From contig NZ_QLKS01000007.1 of the NCBI RefSeq assembly GCF_003350005.1, positions 26,365 through 90,364 on the forward strand: a DNA stretch of 64,000 bases. Reading direction: 5' to 3'. Origin of the DNA: Psychrobacter proteolyticus (GTDB lineage Bacteria; Pseudomonadota; Gammaproteobacteria; Pseudomonadales; Moraxellaceae). The position numbers were made by a program, and so were the translations under genes. Each line of letters opens with the position of its first letter. Position 1 is the stretch's first letter. Under the pieces are notes generated by a model. That model ran no database searches. It saw only the letters and a list, made by a program, of their open reading frames with translations, and was not told where the DNA came from. Below, in pieces: positions 47,555 through 56,900 of this stretch.

Positions 47555-49025
47555 CTTTATGGTTATTTGCCAGTTTAGATTGAGCCAAGAGCAAGCGACA
47601 CTTCAATAGTTCTAGATGGTCAGATGGCAGTTTTTCAGATAGCTCTGTTATACAAGTATCTGCTGTCACATAATCATGCTTACTGATAGCACGGCGAATA
47701 ATAGTAAACTGCTCTTCCACTTTACTGTCTCGGATATCCACATCAAAGATTTTAGTGAGCACTGTATTGGCATCCTCACCATAGACATTAGGCATTTCTG
47801 TCAATTCACCATCATCCAACGAATATAATAAAATATCGTTACGATCACTGATAACATGTGGCGAATGTGTGGTTAGAATAAATTGAATATTTGGAAAGGT
47901 AGCGACCAGTTTGTCAATCAAGTCGTGTTGCCACTTTGGATGAAGATGCAAATCCACCTCATCAATCATCACTACGCCTTCACCGTCTAATGGATTCGCT
48001 AGGCTTGGATTAAGAATTGCTAGACGGCGAGCTATATCACCTACTAAAGCTAATAAAGACTTTTCACCCTGTGACAACTGATTAACATCTAACTTTTCGC
48101 CATCCTTTTCCACTATCATGGTAGCAGTACCTTTACGACGGATATAAAAATCAGTGAACCCAGTAAAATACTTCAGGGCGCTTTTCACAAAGAATAAAGG
48201 TAAGTCTCTAGCAATGTCCTCGCTATGCTTTTGTAGCTTTTGCACTTCATGTATTTCTTTTTCTATTTTATATTTAGATTCCTCTAACATCTCTAGACCA
48301 ATATTTACTTTGTCTTCTTTAGAAGACTTAAGCTGACTTAAAATTTTCTTAACTTCATTCAAAACTTTTTCATTTTCACTATTTAATCCTTCCAAAATAC
48401 TTTCAGTTGATACTTTTCTTTCATTTTCAATATCTTCTGAATTTCTAAACCAATCTAGAAAATTCGAGAAAACTATAGAGTTTGAGTTTAAACAGTTTTT
48501 ATAAGCATCCAACTGATCATATTGGTATGAAAAAATATCCTTCTGAATTTCAACTGACATTGTCCTATTGACTGAATAGAAAGTTATAAGAGGTAAAGAA
48601 TACTTATCTTCTTTAGTTAGGTTTGAGCGAAAACTTCTGACAGTTTTACTTAACAACTTCATATAATTACTCGAAGATTTAAGACGTCCATCTTTAACAG
48701 AAGTAATACTCCAGTCTGCATCTTCTTCTAATCCATAAGGCATTGGATTGTTCTCGTTAAAATCAACCCTTATACTAGCTTTTACCTCGTTCTTACCATT
48801 ATTTATATAAGTTTTATCAATATTAAAACCATCTTCATCACTAGCAAGTTTTGCTACAAACCAACTCAAATTTGTCGCCAGTGCTTGCAAAACTTGTGAC
48901 TTACCAGCCCCATTATTACCCACAATCACAGTGACATTACCCGTCTTTTCAGAAGTTGGTGCAAAGTCTATGTTTAAGTCGTCAAAGCGACCGTAGTTTT
49001 GTAGTTGCAAACGTTTGACTTTCAT
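47529..49025 (-). CDS. ptuA: AAA family ATPase, PtuA-like (Septu defence)
   Basis: A 498-residue ABC/SMC-type ATPase. The Walker A is GNNGAGKS (36-43) after LQNYGRFDDLNIDF, a RecF/OLD-like opening. A Lys/Glu-rich coiled-coil middle lies around 200-270, the ABC signature in LSQGEKSLLALV, Walker B in VVMIDEVDLHLHP, and a H-loop in TTHSPHVISD. The C-terminal helical tail (about 430-498) is typical of the retron Ec78/Septu PtuA group. With PtuB it forms an anti-phage complex in known systems. No reverse transcriptase or retron RNA is next to it, so it is the plain Septu form. Confidence 0.87.
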   Translation of the reverse strand: MKVKRLQLQNYGRFDDLNIDFAPTSEKTGNVTVIVGNNGAGKSQVLQALATNLSWFVAKLASDEDGFNIDKTYINNGKNEVKASIRVDFNENNPMPYGLEEDADWSITSVKDGRLKSSSNYMKLLSKTVRSFRSNLTKEDKYSLPLITFYSVNRTMSVEIQKDIFSYQYDQLDAYKNCLNSNSIVFSNFLDWFRNSEDIENERKVSTESILEGLNSENEKVLNEVKKILSQLKSSKEDKVNIGLEMLEESKYKIEKEIHEVQKLQKHSEDIARDLPLFFVKSALKYFTGFTDFYIRRKGTATMIVEKDGEKLDVNQLSQGEKSLLALVGDIARRLAILNPSLANPLDGEGVVMIDEVDLHLHPKWQHDLIDKLVATFPNIQFILTTHSPHVISDRNDILLYSLDDGELTEMPNVYGEDANTVLTKIFDVDIRDSKVEEQFTIIRRAISKHDYVTADTCITELSEKLPSDHLELLKCRLLLAQSKLANNHKDESSHAED

Positions 49026-49316
49026 TGTTTACCTTATTTTTATAGGTAGTAAATATTGAAAAATTTTACTAATTTCTATGGTGATGCTTATCAGTCAGTA
49101 TAGCAACTTAAAACACAGCTGAGGAATGCTATTGTTTTGAGAAAAAGCCTAAACTCATCTAAAATCCTCTTCTAATCTCACGGCAGCGTCAATTTATCGT
49201 AACCATTTATAACCTTGGTACTGCGACAGCTTTTCTTTACTGTTTAGATTGGTTACTCTACGTTAATATCATTTTTTGCCTTTCGATAACTATTTTAACG
49301 TTTATAGGATATTTTC

Positions 49317-50777
49317 ATGCGTTTAACTCCTTTTTCTACTTTGTCGCTGCTTAGTGTTGCTGTCGGCATCAGCCTTGCTACCACTGCTCAAGCCGCGCAG
49401 CCGCCAGCACCTGATTTATCCAATAGTGAGTTTCAGCAGTGCTTGGACAATCTAAAAAACTCTAGCAAGTTTAGCGGTGTTGATGGTTATACCTTTAATA
49501 ACTATCGCCCAAGCCAGCCTGATCCTAGTGTCATTCAGTCACTGAATTATCAACCAGAGTTTCAAAAAGACGTCTGGGACTATTTATCAGCATTGGTAGA
49601 CAAAGAGCGTGTCGAGGACGGTATCCGAGCCAAACGTCAATGGGGCTCTACACTACGTCAAATCGAATCGCGTTATGGCGTAAAAGCTGAGCATGTGCTC
49701 GGTGTCTGGGGCGTAGAATCAAACTTTGGTCAAACGTTAGGTAAAAAGCCATTATTTGAGTCTTTAGCGACATTATCTTGTTTCGATCGTCGTCAGAGCT
49801 ATTTCCAAGGTGAGTACGCCAATGCGCTAAAAATCGTGCAAAACGGTGATATCGCACCAAATGATATGACAGGCTCATGGGCAGGTGCCTTCGGACAGAC
49901 ACAGTTTATGCCGAGTACTTTCTTAGAATTGGCAGTAGATTTCGATGGTGATGGACGTCGTGATTTGGTCAATAGCGTACCTGATGCACTCGCTTCTACC
50001 GCAAACTTCTTGGACAATCGCGGCTATCGTACTGGTGAGCCTTGGGGCTATGAAGTCAAACTACCTGATGGATTTTGGGCCGCTTCGAATCGTAAAGACA
50101 AAAAGTCGATAAGCCATTGGCGCGACCAAGGTCTAACGTTGGCTAATGGTAGTCCGTTACCGTATGACTTGAGCAGTGCAGGCCTATTACTACCAGCTGG
50201 GATGGAAGGCCCTGCTTTCTTAGTTGGTAAAAACTTCGACACTTTTTACTCTTATAATGCCTCAGAGAACTACGCACTGGCGATTGCACACTTATCAGAT
50301 CTAATCACTCGCGAAGACAGCAGCAAAACAGACTTTATCACTGCTTGGCCGACCGACGATCCTGGTATCAGCCGCCAGCAGGCTAAAGATATTCAGCAAG
50401 CGTTGCTCAATGCCGGTTATGATATCGGCGGTGTAGATGGCATCATCGGAGACAATACTCGTACCGCTATCCAGCAATACCAGACTAGTCGCGGTATTTT
50501 CCCAGCAGATGGACGCGCAGGCCAAAAGTTCTATCGTGCTATCGTTGGTAATGCAGCACCCAGTCAAGTCCAGTACGGTCAGCCAGCAAATAGCCGACCT
50601 TTGAACCCTGCGCCTGCCGATCGTATGGGACAATTGATTCAGCAACAGACCACTACACCTAATAGCTATTCTTCTCAACCATCGACAAGTCCTTCAACCT
50701 CTACCAATACGCGTTATCGCCGTGTTGCTAGTGCCGATGGTACGATCAAGCTAGTCCGCATTGACGAAGGGTCATAA
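49317..50777 (+). CDS. Lytic murein transglycosylase with peptidoglycan-binding domain (MltB type)
   Basis: A 486-residue exported protein. A signal peptide with cut near TTAQA|AQ precedes the SLT2 (MltB) domain. GVWGVESNFGQTLG holds the catalytic Glu; FGQTQFMPSTFLELAVDFDGDGRRDL and FLDNRGYRTGEPWGYEV are later conserved blocks. A PG_binding_1 domain follows (ISRQQAKDIQQALLNAGYD to FYRAIVG, about 343-415), then a Pro/Ser/Thr-rich tail. It cleaves glycan strands to 1,6-anhydro products. No lipobox is present, so it is probably soluble in the periplasm. It has a strong terminator downstream. Confidence 0.95.
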   Translation: MRLTPFSTLSLLSVAVGISLATTAQAAQPPAPDLSNSEFQQCLDNLKNSSKFSGVDGYTFNNYRPSQPDPSVIQSLNYQPEFQKDVWDYLSALVDKERVEDGIRAKRQWGSTLRQIESRYGVKAEHVLGVWGVESNFGQTLGKKPLFESLATLSCFDRRQSYFQGEYANALKIVQNGDIAPNDMTGSWAGAFGQTQFMPSTFLELAVDFDGDGRRDLVNSVPDALASTANFLDNRGYRTGEPWGYEVKLPDGFWAASNRKDKKSISHWRDQGLTLANGSPLPYDLSSAGLLLPAGMEGPAFLVGKNFDTFYSYNASENYALAIAHLSDLITREDSSKTDFITAWPTDDPGISRQQAKDIQQALLNAGYDIGGVDGIIGDNTRTAIQQYQTSRGIFPADGRAGQKFYRAIVGNAAPSQVQYGQPANSRPLNPAPADRMGQLIQQQTTTPNSYSSQPSTSPSTSTNTRYRRVASADGTIKLVRIDEGS

Positions 50778-50809
50778 TACTGTACCGAATAGTTCTACCG
50801 TAAATCACT

Positions 50810-50843
50810 AAAAAAGCCACGCTATGATTAGCGTGGCTTTTTT
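50810..50843. terminator. Bidirectional intrinsic terminator
   Basis: A 15-bp perfect stem (AAAAAAGCCACGCTA) with a TGAT loop. It lies between the lytic transglycosylase gene and the convergent 99-residue gene. Confidence 0.92.
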
Positions 50844-50898
50844 ATGTTTGATGCCTAGTGAAGACCTTCACCTATCACATCGATATTTCAAGAAAGAT

Positions 50899-51198
50899 TT
50901 AGACAATAGGTGGCGGATTTGGCTTACCGTTGTCACCGTCCCAGTTTTCACGAGCGTTATCGTCTAGATCAGCAGCCGTTTTTGGCTCCCACTTGCCATT
51001 TTCTTTCCAAGTCGCATCACCCCAGTCTTCATCTTCTGCTTTTCTATCCAAATCCTTGTAAGCTTGGCTTGGATCGATGCCGCGGCGTTTCATATCTGCC
51101 ACTTGTTCTTCTAGCGTATGAAATTGATCAGCGTCATGCATGCTTTTCTCTAGACCATCAAGCTCTCTTAATAACTCGTCATTTTTAGCGTTACTCAT
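50899..51198 (-). CDS. Small acidic conserved hypothetical protein
   Basis: A 99-residue soluble protein. The first half is a Glu/Lys/Asp-rich helix with heptad-like spacing (LLRELDGLEKSMHDADQFHTLE), and the second half has Trp-containing motifs (EDWGDATWKENGKWEP, ENWDGDNGKPNPPP). No signal peptide or transmembrane helix. I recognise no named domain. A GGAGAG ribosome site precedes the ATG and the gene has its own terminator, so it looks real. Confidence 0.75.
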   Translation of the reverse strand: MSNAKNDELLRELDGLEKSMHDADQFHTLEEQVADMKRRGIDPSQAYKDLDRKAEDEDWGDATWKENGKWEPKTAADLDDNARENWDGDNGKPNPPPIV

Positions 51199-51422
51199 TG
51201 TGCGCTCTCCTTAATCGGTCAATATTATATTACGTTTTATGCATTTTTAATTTTAATACAGTTTTTTTCTAAGTAAGATTAGTATCTGATGGTTCTTATT
51301 ATCACGAGTCTTGAGTCGATTCACAACCATTGCCGCGTATGCTTTGTATTACAAAACGTAGTCACTATTTCAGAAAAATCTTTATAGAAGGTATAGTTAG
51401 GCATAGTTATAAGTATTACCTA

Positions 51423-52430
51423 CTAGTCTTGTTTACTCGTAGTAGATATCTGATCGTGTAGTAAGTTTTTTGCGTAGAAAGTTAGCTTCCAAAGTTCTTG
51501 CGATACGCGGGTGCCATAAGTCACTAACTGTATCCAGTTTGCACTAACCAACTGACGTTGCAGATTATCCATATCAGTTTGAGAAATTTGACAGCGCGAA
51601 ACCGCATGGACATTGGGTCTATCTTTTTTGATATCAATTTCAGCTTTTGGAGCGATCAAGCGATTGATGGTATTTTGAAGGCCATAGCTCGAAAAGGTAG
51701 AGGGTATTTTAATCAAAGCGGTTAATACCTGTTGCCAAGACAGTTTCATAACTCTTGTCATATCTCTTAAGTTCCCACCTTCGTAGGCTTGGGCACTATA
51801 TTGAATCTCGAAAGTTTCTGTCAACACAATTGACTTACTAATATGGTCAACCACAAAAGCTTCGTCGGTTGTGATTTCTTTCTCGACACTCTTATTCTGG
51901 GGAGAAAGCTCAGTAAGTCTTTCTGCAACCGTCTGATTACTAAACTTAATTAGCTCATCGTTAGCTCTTATCCATCCACCCGTTATTTTATGACTTGCTA
52001 GTATATTATAGTAAGCCTGGACAAGTAATGATTCGATATCATCTTCTGTATCATAATAATATATTTGGTTGTCTTGTTTAGTTACTAATCTGATGAGTTC
52101 TTGGAGTTGGCGACTAGCACTTGTCTCTTGATAGTTGTTCTTCACCAAGATAATAAGAGGCTTAAGTTTTGCTTTGGCACTGAGATAGCTTAAATGCATC
52201 TGACTCACACCATTTTTTTGTACTGTCCCATAGCTATCTCCAATGACCATGAATACATAATTACAAGCATCGATACATTGTCGGCCGTATAAGGACGCTT
52301 TTGGCAGTTTACTAGACACATCATATGTCAGAAAAGCACGTGCTTGAAAAAATATCGCCAAGGTATCTAGAACTAACAATTGGTCATTGTCAGCACATAT
52401 AATATGGATATGATAGCGACGATTTGGCAC
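51423..52430 (-). CDS. DUF4062-like protein (TIR/STIR-like N-terminus)
   Basis: A 335-residue protein. The first 160 residues resemble the DUF4062 fold: strand HIHIICAD, then CNYVFMVIGDSYGTVQKNGVSQMHLSYLSAKAKLKPLIILVKNNY, where the IGDSYG loop, the Tyr/Glu-rich helix and the hydrophobic strand follow the usual order. A central linker (about 165-200) and a C-terminal alpha region follow, without a recognisable domain. It is AT-richer than murI next to it. DUF4062 proteins are often N-terminal modules of NLR-like or stress-signalling proteins. Function here is unknown. Confidence 0.7.
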   Translation of the reverse strand: MPNRRYHIHIICADNDQLLVLDTLAIFFQARAFLTYDVSSKLPKASLYGRQCIDACNYVFMVIGDSYGTVQKNGVSQMHLSYLSAKAKLKPLIILVKNNYQETSASRQLQELIRLVTKQDNQIYYYDTEDDIESLLVQAYYNILASHKITGGWIRANDELIKFSNQTVAERLTELSPQNKSVEKEITTDEAFVVDHISKSIVLTETFEIQYSAQAYEGGNLRDMTRVMKLSWQQVLTALIKIPSTFSSYGLQNTINRLIAPKAEIDIKKDRPNVHAVSRCQISQTDMDNLQRQLVSANWIQLVTYGTRVSQELWKLTFYAKNLLHDQISTTSKQD

Positions 52431-52600
52431 AATTACCTCTAAACATAGATGGTGACATAAAAAGGATAGGATTTAAAATAGAGCACAAAAATCTTGTCTT
52501 TCTCAGCCTAGCACAATCTTTAGTTAAATAAATGCACTCAATTTATTTTAATTAGGCAAGTCTATATACAAGTTATTGATAGAATTGATTTTGATAGTGT

Positions 52601-53590
52601 CTAGTCACAGTAGTATTGCAATGCCATGTCTTCACCAAGTAAGTGCTCAACTAAAGCGCATAGTTTATCACTATATTTAGTGGCATGAAAATTTAATGGT
52701 GCTCTAATAATGGTATTTCTTTTGCTAGTTTTTTGTGTCCGATTTCCTTGTTTGTCGCTCATAAATGATGCAGACAGATTATTTGCCATCAGTAGCTGTT
52801 TGACGCGTTCGGCAATCGCTTGACCCGAATCAATAACTTGTATTGATAGCTGCTGCTTTAGTATCTCGTCTAATAAGAATGGCTTAAAAAATGGATAATG
52901 TGTACACCCCAACACTAACTGATCGACACCTTCATTAGCAAATACTCGTAGCTGTTGACGCAACCGTTCCGCTGTCGGGTCTTGGTCTGACATACCTGCT
53001 TCTACCCAAGGCACCAATTGCGGATCGAAATACTTGGTAACCACTGTACCATTAGGCTTTGCAAAATTGTTAATAACGTCATTTAATAATAGGCCATTTA
53101 AGGTTGCCTTAGTAGCTAGTACCGCTACGTGACTGCTTCGACTCGCCAATATAGCAGGCTTTAATGCGGGGACCAGACCCACAATAGGTATATGCGGATA
53201 GCAGCGTCGGGCGGTATCTAGCGCATATGCTGAGGCACTGTTGCAAGCAATAACAATCAGCTTACAGCCTTGCTGATGTAACCACTCTACGGCCTTTAGG
53301 GTTAGTGCTTCAATATCTTCGCTGTCGCGATTACCATAAGGTACATTTAACGTATCGGCATAATATACATAATGCTCAGTAGGCAGCTGCTGTGCTAAAT
53401 GCAAATAAACAGACAAACCGCCAACACCAGAATCAAACACCCCAATGGGCGCGCTACGGTTTTTATCGCTTACAACTGTATTACCAGCATGTTTATTGAC
53501 ATCTACTAGATCAATAGCTTTGAGACTCTGATCAACAGATATATCGACACACGGTCTGAGCTTTCCAACTGTCTGGTTTTTGATATCCAT
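52601..53590 (-). CDS. murI: Glutamate racemase
   Basis: A 329-residue racemase. IGVFDSGVGGLSV holds the N-terminal Asp, and the two catalytic cysteines are in VIACNSASA and LVLGCTHYPFF. It makes D-glutamate for peptidoglycan. It is longer than E. coli MurI: the first 48 residues are a poorly conserved extension, and a basic Ser/Asn-rich insertion (NNLSASFMSDKQGNRTQKTS) lies after the second Cys block. A start near the family Met is not available, since no internal ATG precedes SGVGG closely. It is monocistronic. Confidence 0.93.
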   Translation of the reverse strand: MDIKNQTVGKLRPCVDISVDQSLKAIDLVDVNKHAGNTVVSDKNRSAPIGVFDSGVGGLSVYLHLAQQLPTEHYVYYADTLNVPYGNRDSEDIEALTLKAVEWLHQQGCKLIVIACNSASAYALDTARRCYPHIPIVGLVPALKPAILASRSSHVAVLATKATLNGLLLNDVINNFAKPNGTVVTKYFDPQLVPWVEAGMSDQDPTAERLRQQLRVFANEGVDQLVLGCTHYPFFKPFLLDEILKQQLSIQVIDSGQAIAERVKQLLMANNLSASFMSDKQGNRTQKTSKRNTIIRAPLNFHATKYSDKLCALVEHLLGEDMALQYYCD

Positions 53591-53807
53591 CTTTATGCTA
53601 ATGCCATTATCATATTATTCATCAATTTCATTACCCAGTTAAATGCTTAAATGCGCTATATATGTTGCGTGTATGACGTTACTCTACGTCGGTTCTCTAT
53701 CGACTACCTTTATACGGTAATGATTTTTTAAACCAATAGATAATAAGGCGACATTATAAAATTATAGCACTCATCGGCATACAGCAATTAGTAGATAAAT
53801 ATAACCC

Positions 53808-54575
53808 CTAATCAGTAGGCATCGATAATGAGTAAGACTGGCCACCACTCTGCAGCGTTAATATCGTCTTACCATTTTCTTCTGATAACACTCCAATTTC
53901 AGTCAGGTGATAAAAAGTATTACGGCCGACAAGCGCAGTCAACCCATTTCTGACCATCATGTAAGGGCGTACCTGTTCTGTAGATGCTAAGTCCTGAGGA
54001 TCTGCAACATCGTCAGCGGTACTCACTTGATTCGCTTGATCGCTGTTATCAAAGTCGCTGTCATTAGAATCGCTCTTATTAGAATTATACGCCTTTAATA
54101 CAATCGAATGCTCATCGTCTAAGCGAACCACATCCCCTGTCGTCGTTGTAAACTCCAACCAACTCACATCATTTTCATGGACAATACCAACATCATTTAT
54201 CAGAAGTGGTGCATCTTCAACTTGGATACGGATTTTCTGTACAGGGGTCTTGAGGAAGTACTCAGTAGTGCCATTATTTTCTTCTTTCCATAGTATTGTA
54301 GCAAACAAGCTGACCAATGACTCACGGGTCATTTTCCCGCCTTCATGCCACCACTCTCCGTTTGCCTTGATAGTCAAATCCATATCAGCAATATCTTCAG
54401 GATGCCATTTTTCAAGCGGTGGTATCGCACGCCCTTCGCGAGTCCCTTTAGCAGACTTAATATACTGGCTTAGTGCATCCAAATTATCTAAGTCATCTAG
54501 GCTAAAAGGCTTACTGGTTGGGGCTTTAGTCAGTTTTTCATGGCTGTCTTCAACACTATTATTATCGTTATTCAT
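53808..54575 (-). CDS. DUF1285 domain protein
   Basis: A 255-residue cytoplasmic protein. The central block IPPLEKWHPEDIADMDLTIKANGEWWHEGGKM and LVSLFATILWKEENNGTTEYFLKTPVQKIRIQVED match DUF1285; it ends LTALVGRNTFYHLTEIG and the VRPYMMVRNG segment. An acidic Asn/Asp/Ser-rich insertion (about residues 165-205) interrupts the second half, and the N-terminal 40 residues are disordered. No function is known. It is monocistronic. Confidence 0.85.
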   Translation of the reverse strand: MNNDNNSVEDSHEKLTKAPTSKPFSLDDLDNLDALSQYIKSAKGTREGRAIPPLEKWHPEDIADMDLTIKANGEWWHEGGKMTRESLVSLFATILWKEENNGTTEYFLKTPVQKIRIQVEDAPLLINDVGIVHENDVSWLEFTTTTGDVVRLDDEHSIVLKAYNSNKSDSNDSDFDNSDQANQVSTADDVADPQDLASTEQVRPYMMVRNGLTALVGRNTFYHLTEIGVLSEENGKTILTLQSGGQSYSLSMPTD

Positions 54576-54979
54576 TATTAATCCCTTTATTTAGTATTCA
54601 AAGTTTGGCTTATCTATTATTACTATAAATTTTAGTTTCAGGTATGATGAAACTTTATCGTTATAACAACCTCATTTTCTTAACATTACCTTAGCATCGA
54701 TACTCATAAATGCGTATCGTGTTTGTAGGACTTTTCTTTTATAATGAGTAACGATTTTTTATTGAAATGGTCAAGTGGGTGTTGTATTGATGACACATCT
54801 TACGTTATGCGTTGATATCCTTAGATAAATTGGTATTAACCATGACGGGTCAATTGATGCCGCAAAGACAGTTTTATCGGGCAGCCATATGTCTGAGTGA
54901 CGTTAGCGCCGCAAGTCTATTATTCAGTTGTTAAGCTAATGATGCCCTGAGATAAGCCACTAAAAGTTTAGGAGTAGGT
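54576..54979. other. Intergenic region between the divergent DUF1285 and ETF-QO genes
   Basis: 404 bases without a gene or a repeat that I can support. The ETF-QO promoter should lie here. Confidence 0.5.
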
Positions 54980-56764
54980 ATGCAAGAGCAAGACAATCAA
55001 ACGCCAGTTATCGATGGTAATACTGTGAATGCTGACGCACCAGTAGCGACAGAGACCGCAACGCTAGATCAAGCAGAACCAGTCGTAGAGCCAGTTGCCG
55101 CAGAACCTGAAGTCGAACGCGAATCAATGGAGTTCGATGTCATCATCGTTGGTGGTGGACCCGCAGGTCTGTCTGCTGCCATCCGTTTGCGCCAGCTCGC
55201 TATTGAAGCTGGTAATGATGAGTTTATGGTTTGTGTGGTCGAAAAAGGCTCTGAGTTTGGTGCCCATACGTTGTCTGGTGCAGTCATCGAGCCACGCGCT
55301 CTAAATGAGCTAATCCCTGACTGGAAAGAAAAAGGCGCACCGCTTAACGTGCCAGCGACAGAAGATCGTTTCTATTATTTAAACTCCGCCACACGCTCAA
55401 CTAAAGTGCCTGACTCTTTGATTCCAGGTCCAATGCACAACGATGGCAACTATATTGTCTCGCTAGGTAATGTCGTCCGTTGGTTAGCCGTACAGGCAGA
55501 AGAGCTTGAAGTCATGATGTTCCCAGGCTTCCCTGCCGATGACATCTTATACAACGACGACGGTTCGGTCAGAGGTGTATTAACGGGTGATATGGGTGTG
55601 GCCGCCAATGGTGAAGCCAAGCCGAGCTTTGAGCCTGGTTATGAGCTCCTTGCCAAATACACTATTTTTGCCGAAGGTAGCCGTGGACATTTAGGCAAAC
55701 GCTTAATCAGCCGTTTTGATCTAGATAAAGACTCTGATCCTCAGCATTATGGTATCGGTCTAAAAGAGCTATGGGAAGTTGAGCCTGAAAAGCATGAGCA
55801 AGGTGTTGTCATGCATGGTCTTGGCTGGCCATTGACTGAAACTGGCTCTACTGGCGGCTGGTGGTTATACTTTGATGAAAACAATCAAGTAAGCTTTGGT
55901 CTTGTGGCTGATTTGTCTTACCATAACCCATATGTCTCGCCATTCGATGAAATGCAGCGTCTAAAAACGCACCCTATTATCAAAAATGTTTTAGAAGGCG
56001 GTAAGCGCATTTCTTACGGCGCACGTGCGTTGACCAAAGGTGGTCTAAACTCATTACCGAAGTTCACCTTCCCCGGTGGCGTGTTGGTAGGTGATGACGC
56101 TGGTTTCTTAAACCCAGCAAAAATCAAAGGCACACACACTTCTATGAAGTCAGGCATGCTCGCAGCCGAAGCTATCTTTGAGGCGCTGCAAGCTGAACGT
56201 CAGCATGATGAAGTGGTTGCTTATAGCACAATGTACAAAGAGTCATGGTTGTATCAAGATAACTATGAGTCGCGCAACTTCTCACCTGCGATTCACCGTA
56301 TGGGTCTGTTCATGGGCGGCGCTTTCACCTTTATCGAGCACAACTTGCTAAAAGGTAAAATGCCATTCACTTTGCATGACAATATCCCAGATTACGATCA
56401 GTTGGAGCGTGCTAATCATGCTTATCAACCAACCTATCTTAAGCCTGATGGTAAGCTGGTATTTGACAAGTTATCGTCAGTATTTATCTCTAACACCAAC
56501 CATGCAGAAGATCAGCCAACGCATCTAAAACTTACTGATCCAACGGTACCTATCTCAATCAACTTACCGTTGTACGCTGAGCCTGCACGTTTATACTGCC
56601 CAGCTGGTGTGTATGAAGTGGTCAAAGACGCTGAAGGCGCTAAGTTTGTCATCAATGCGCAGAACTGCGTGCATTGTAAGACCTGTGATATTAAAGACCC
56701 TTCACAGAACATCACTTGGGTAACGCCAGAAGGTGGCGGTGGTCCTAACTACCCAAACATGTAA
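54980..56764 (+). CDS. Electron transfer flavoprotein-ubiquinone oxidoreductase
   Basis: A 594-residue flavoprotein. The FAD motif is VIIVGGGPAGLSAAIRL (about residues 54-70), then GAHTLSGAVIEPRAL and FAEGSRGHLGKRL, and the C-terminal 4Fe-4S cluster Cys are in LYCPAGVYE and NCVHCKTCDIKDP. It passes electrons from ETF (reduced by acyl-CoA dehydrogenases) to ubiquinone at the inner membrane, closing the beta-oxidation chain with fadBA. The first 50 residues are an acidic Ala/Pro/Glu-rich extension not seen in mitochondrial-type enzymes; there is no signal peptide. GGAG precedes the ATG. Confidence 0.96.
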   Translation: MQEQDNQTPVIDGNTVNADAPVATETATLDQAEPVVEPVAAEPEVERESMEFDVIIVGGGPAGLSAAIRLRQLAIEAGNDEFMVCVVEKGSEFGAHTLSGAVIEPRALNELIPDWKEKGAPLNVPATEDRFYYLNSATRSTKVPDSLIPGPMHNDGNYIVSLGNVVRWLAVQAEELEVMMFPGFPADDILYNDDGSVRGVLTGDMGVAANGEAKPSFEPGYELLAKYTIFAEGSRGHLGKRLISRFDLDKDSDPQHYGIGLKELWEVEPEKHEQGVVMHGLGWPLTETGSTGGWWLYFDENNQVSFGLVADLSYHNPYVSPFDEMQRLKTHPIIKNVLEGGKRISYGARALTKGGLNSLPKFTFPGGVLVGDDAGFLNPAKIKGTHTSMKSGMLAAEAIFEALQAERQHDEVVAYSTMYKESWLYQDNYESRNFSPAIHRMGLFMGGAFTFIEHNLLKGKMPFTLHDNIPDYDQLERANHAYQPTYLKPDGKLVFDKLSSVFISNTNHAEDQPTHLKLTDPTVPISINLPLYAEPARLYCPAGVYEVVKDAEGAKFVINAQNCVHCKTCDIKDPSQNITWVTPEGGGGPNYPNM

Positions 56765-56822
56765 ATCAGGATAATTCTGATTTAATCTGGTACAGTTAAT
56801 ATCATTAAAACTGTGCTCCAAT

Positions 56823-56862
56823 AAAAACCGCCTTTCTCTTAAGAAGAGAAAGGCGGTTTTTT
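56823..56862. terminator. Bidirectional intrinsic terminator
   Basis: An 18-bp perfect stem (AAAAACCGCCTTTCTCTT and its complement) with an AAG loop lies between the ETF-QO gene and the convergent symporter gene. Confidence 0.94.
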
Positions 56863-56900
56863 AATGCTTAGAACAAGCTATTTTTACCAATTAATGCTGC

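Noticed and set aside
49026..49316. Retron RNA or reverse transcriptase associated with PtuAB
   Set aside because: No reverse transcriptase ORF within the window and no retron-like msr/msd inverted repeats in the gap.
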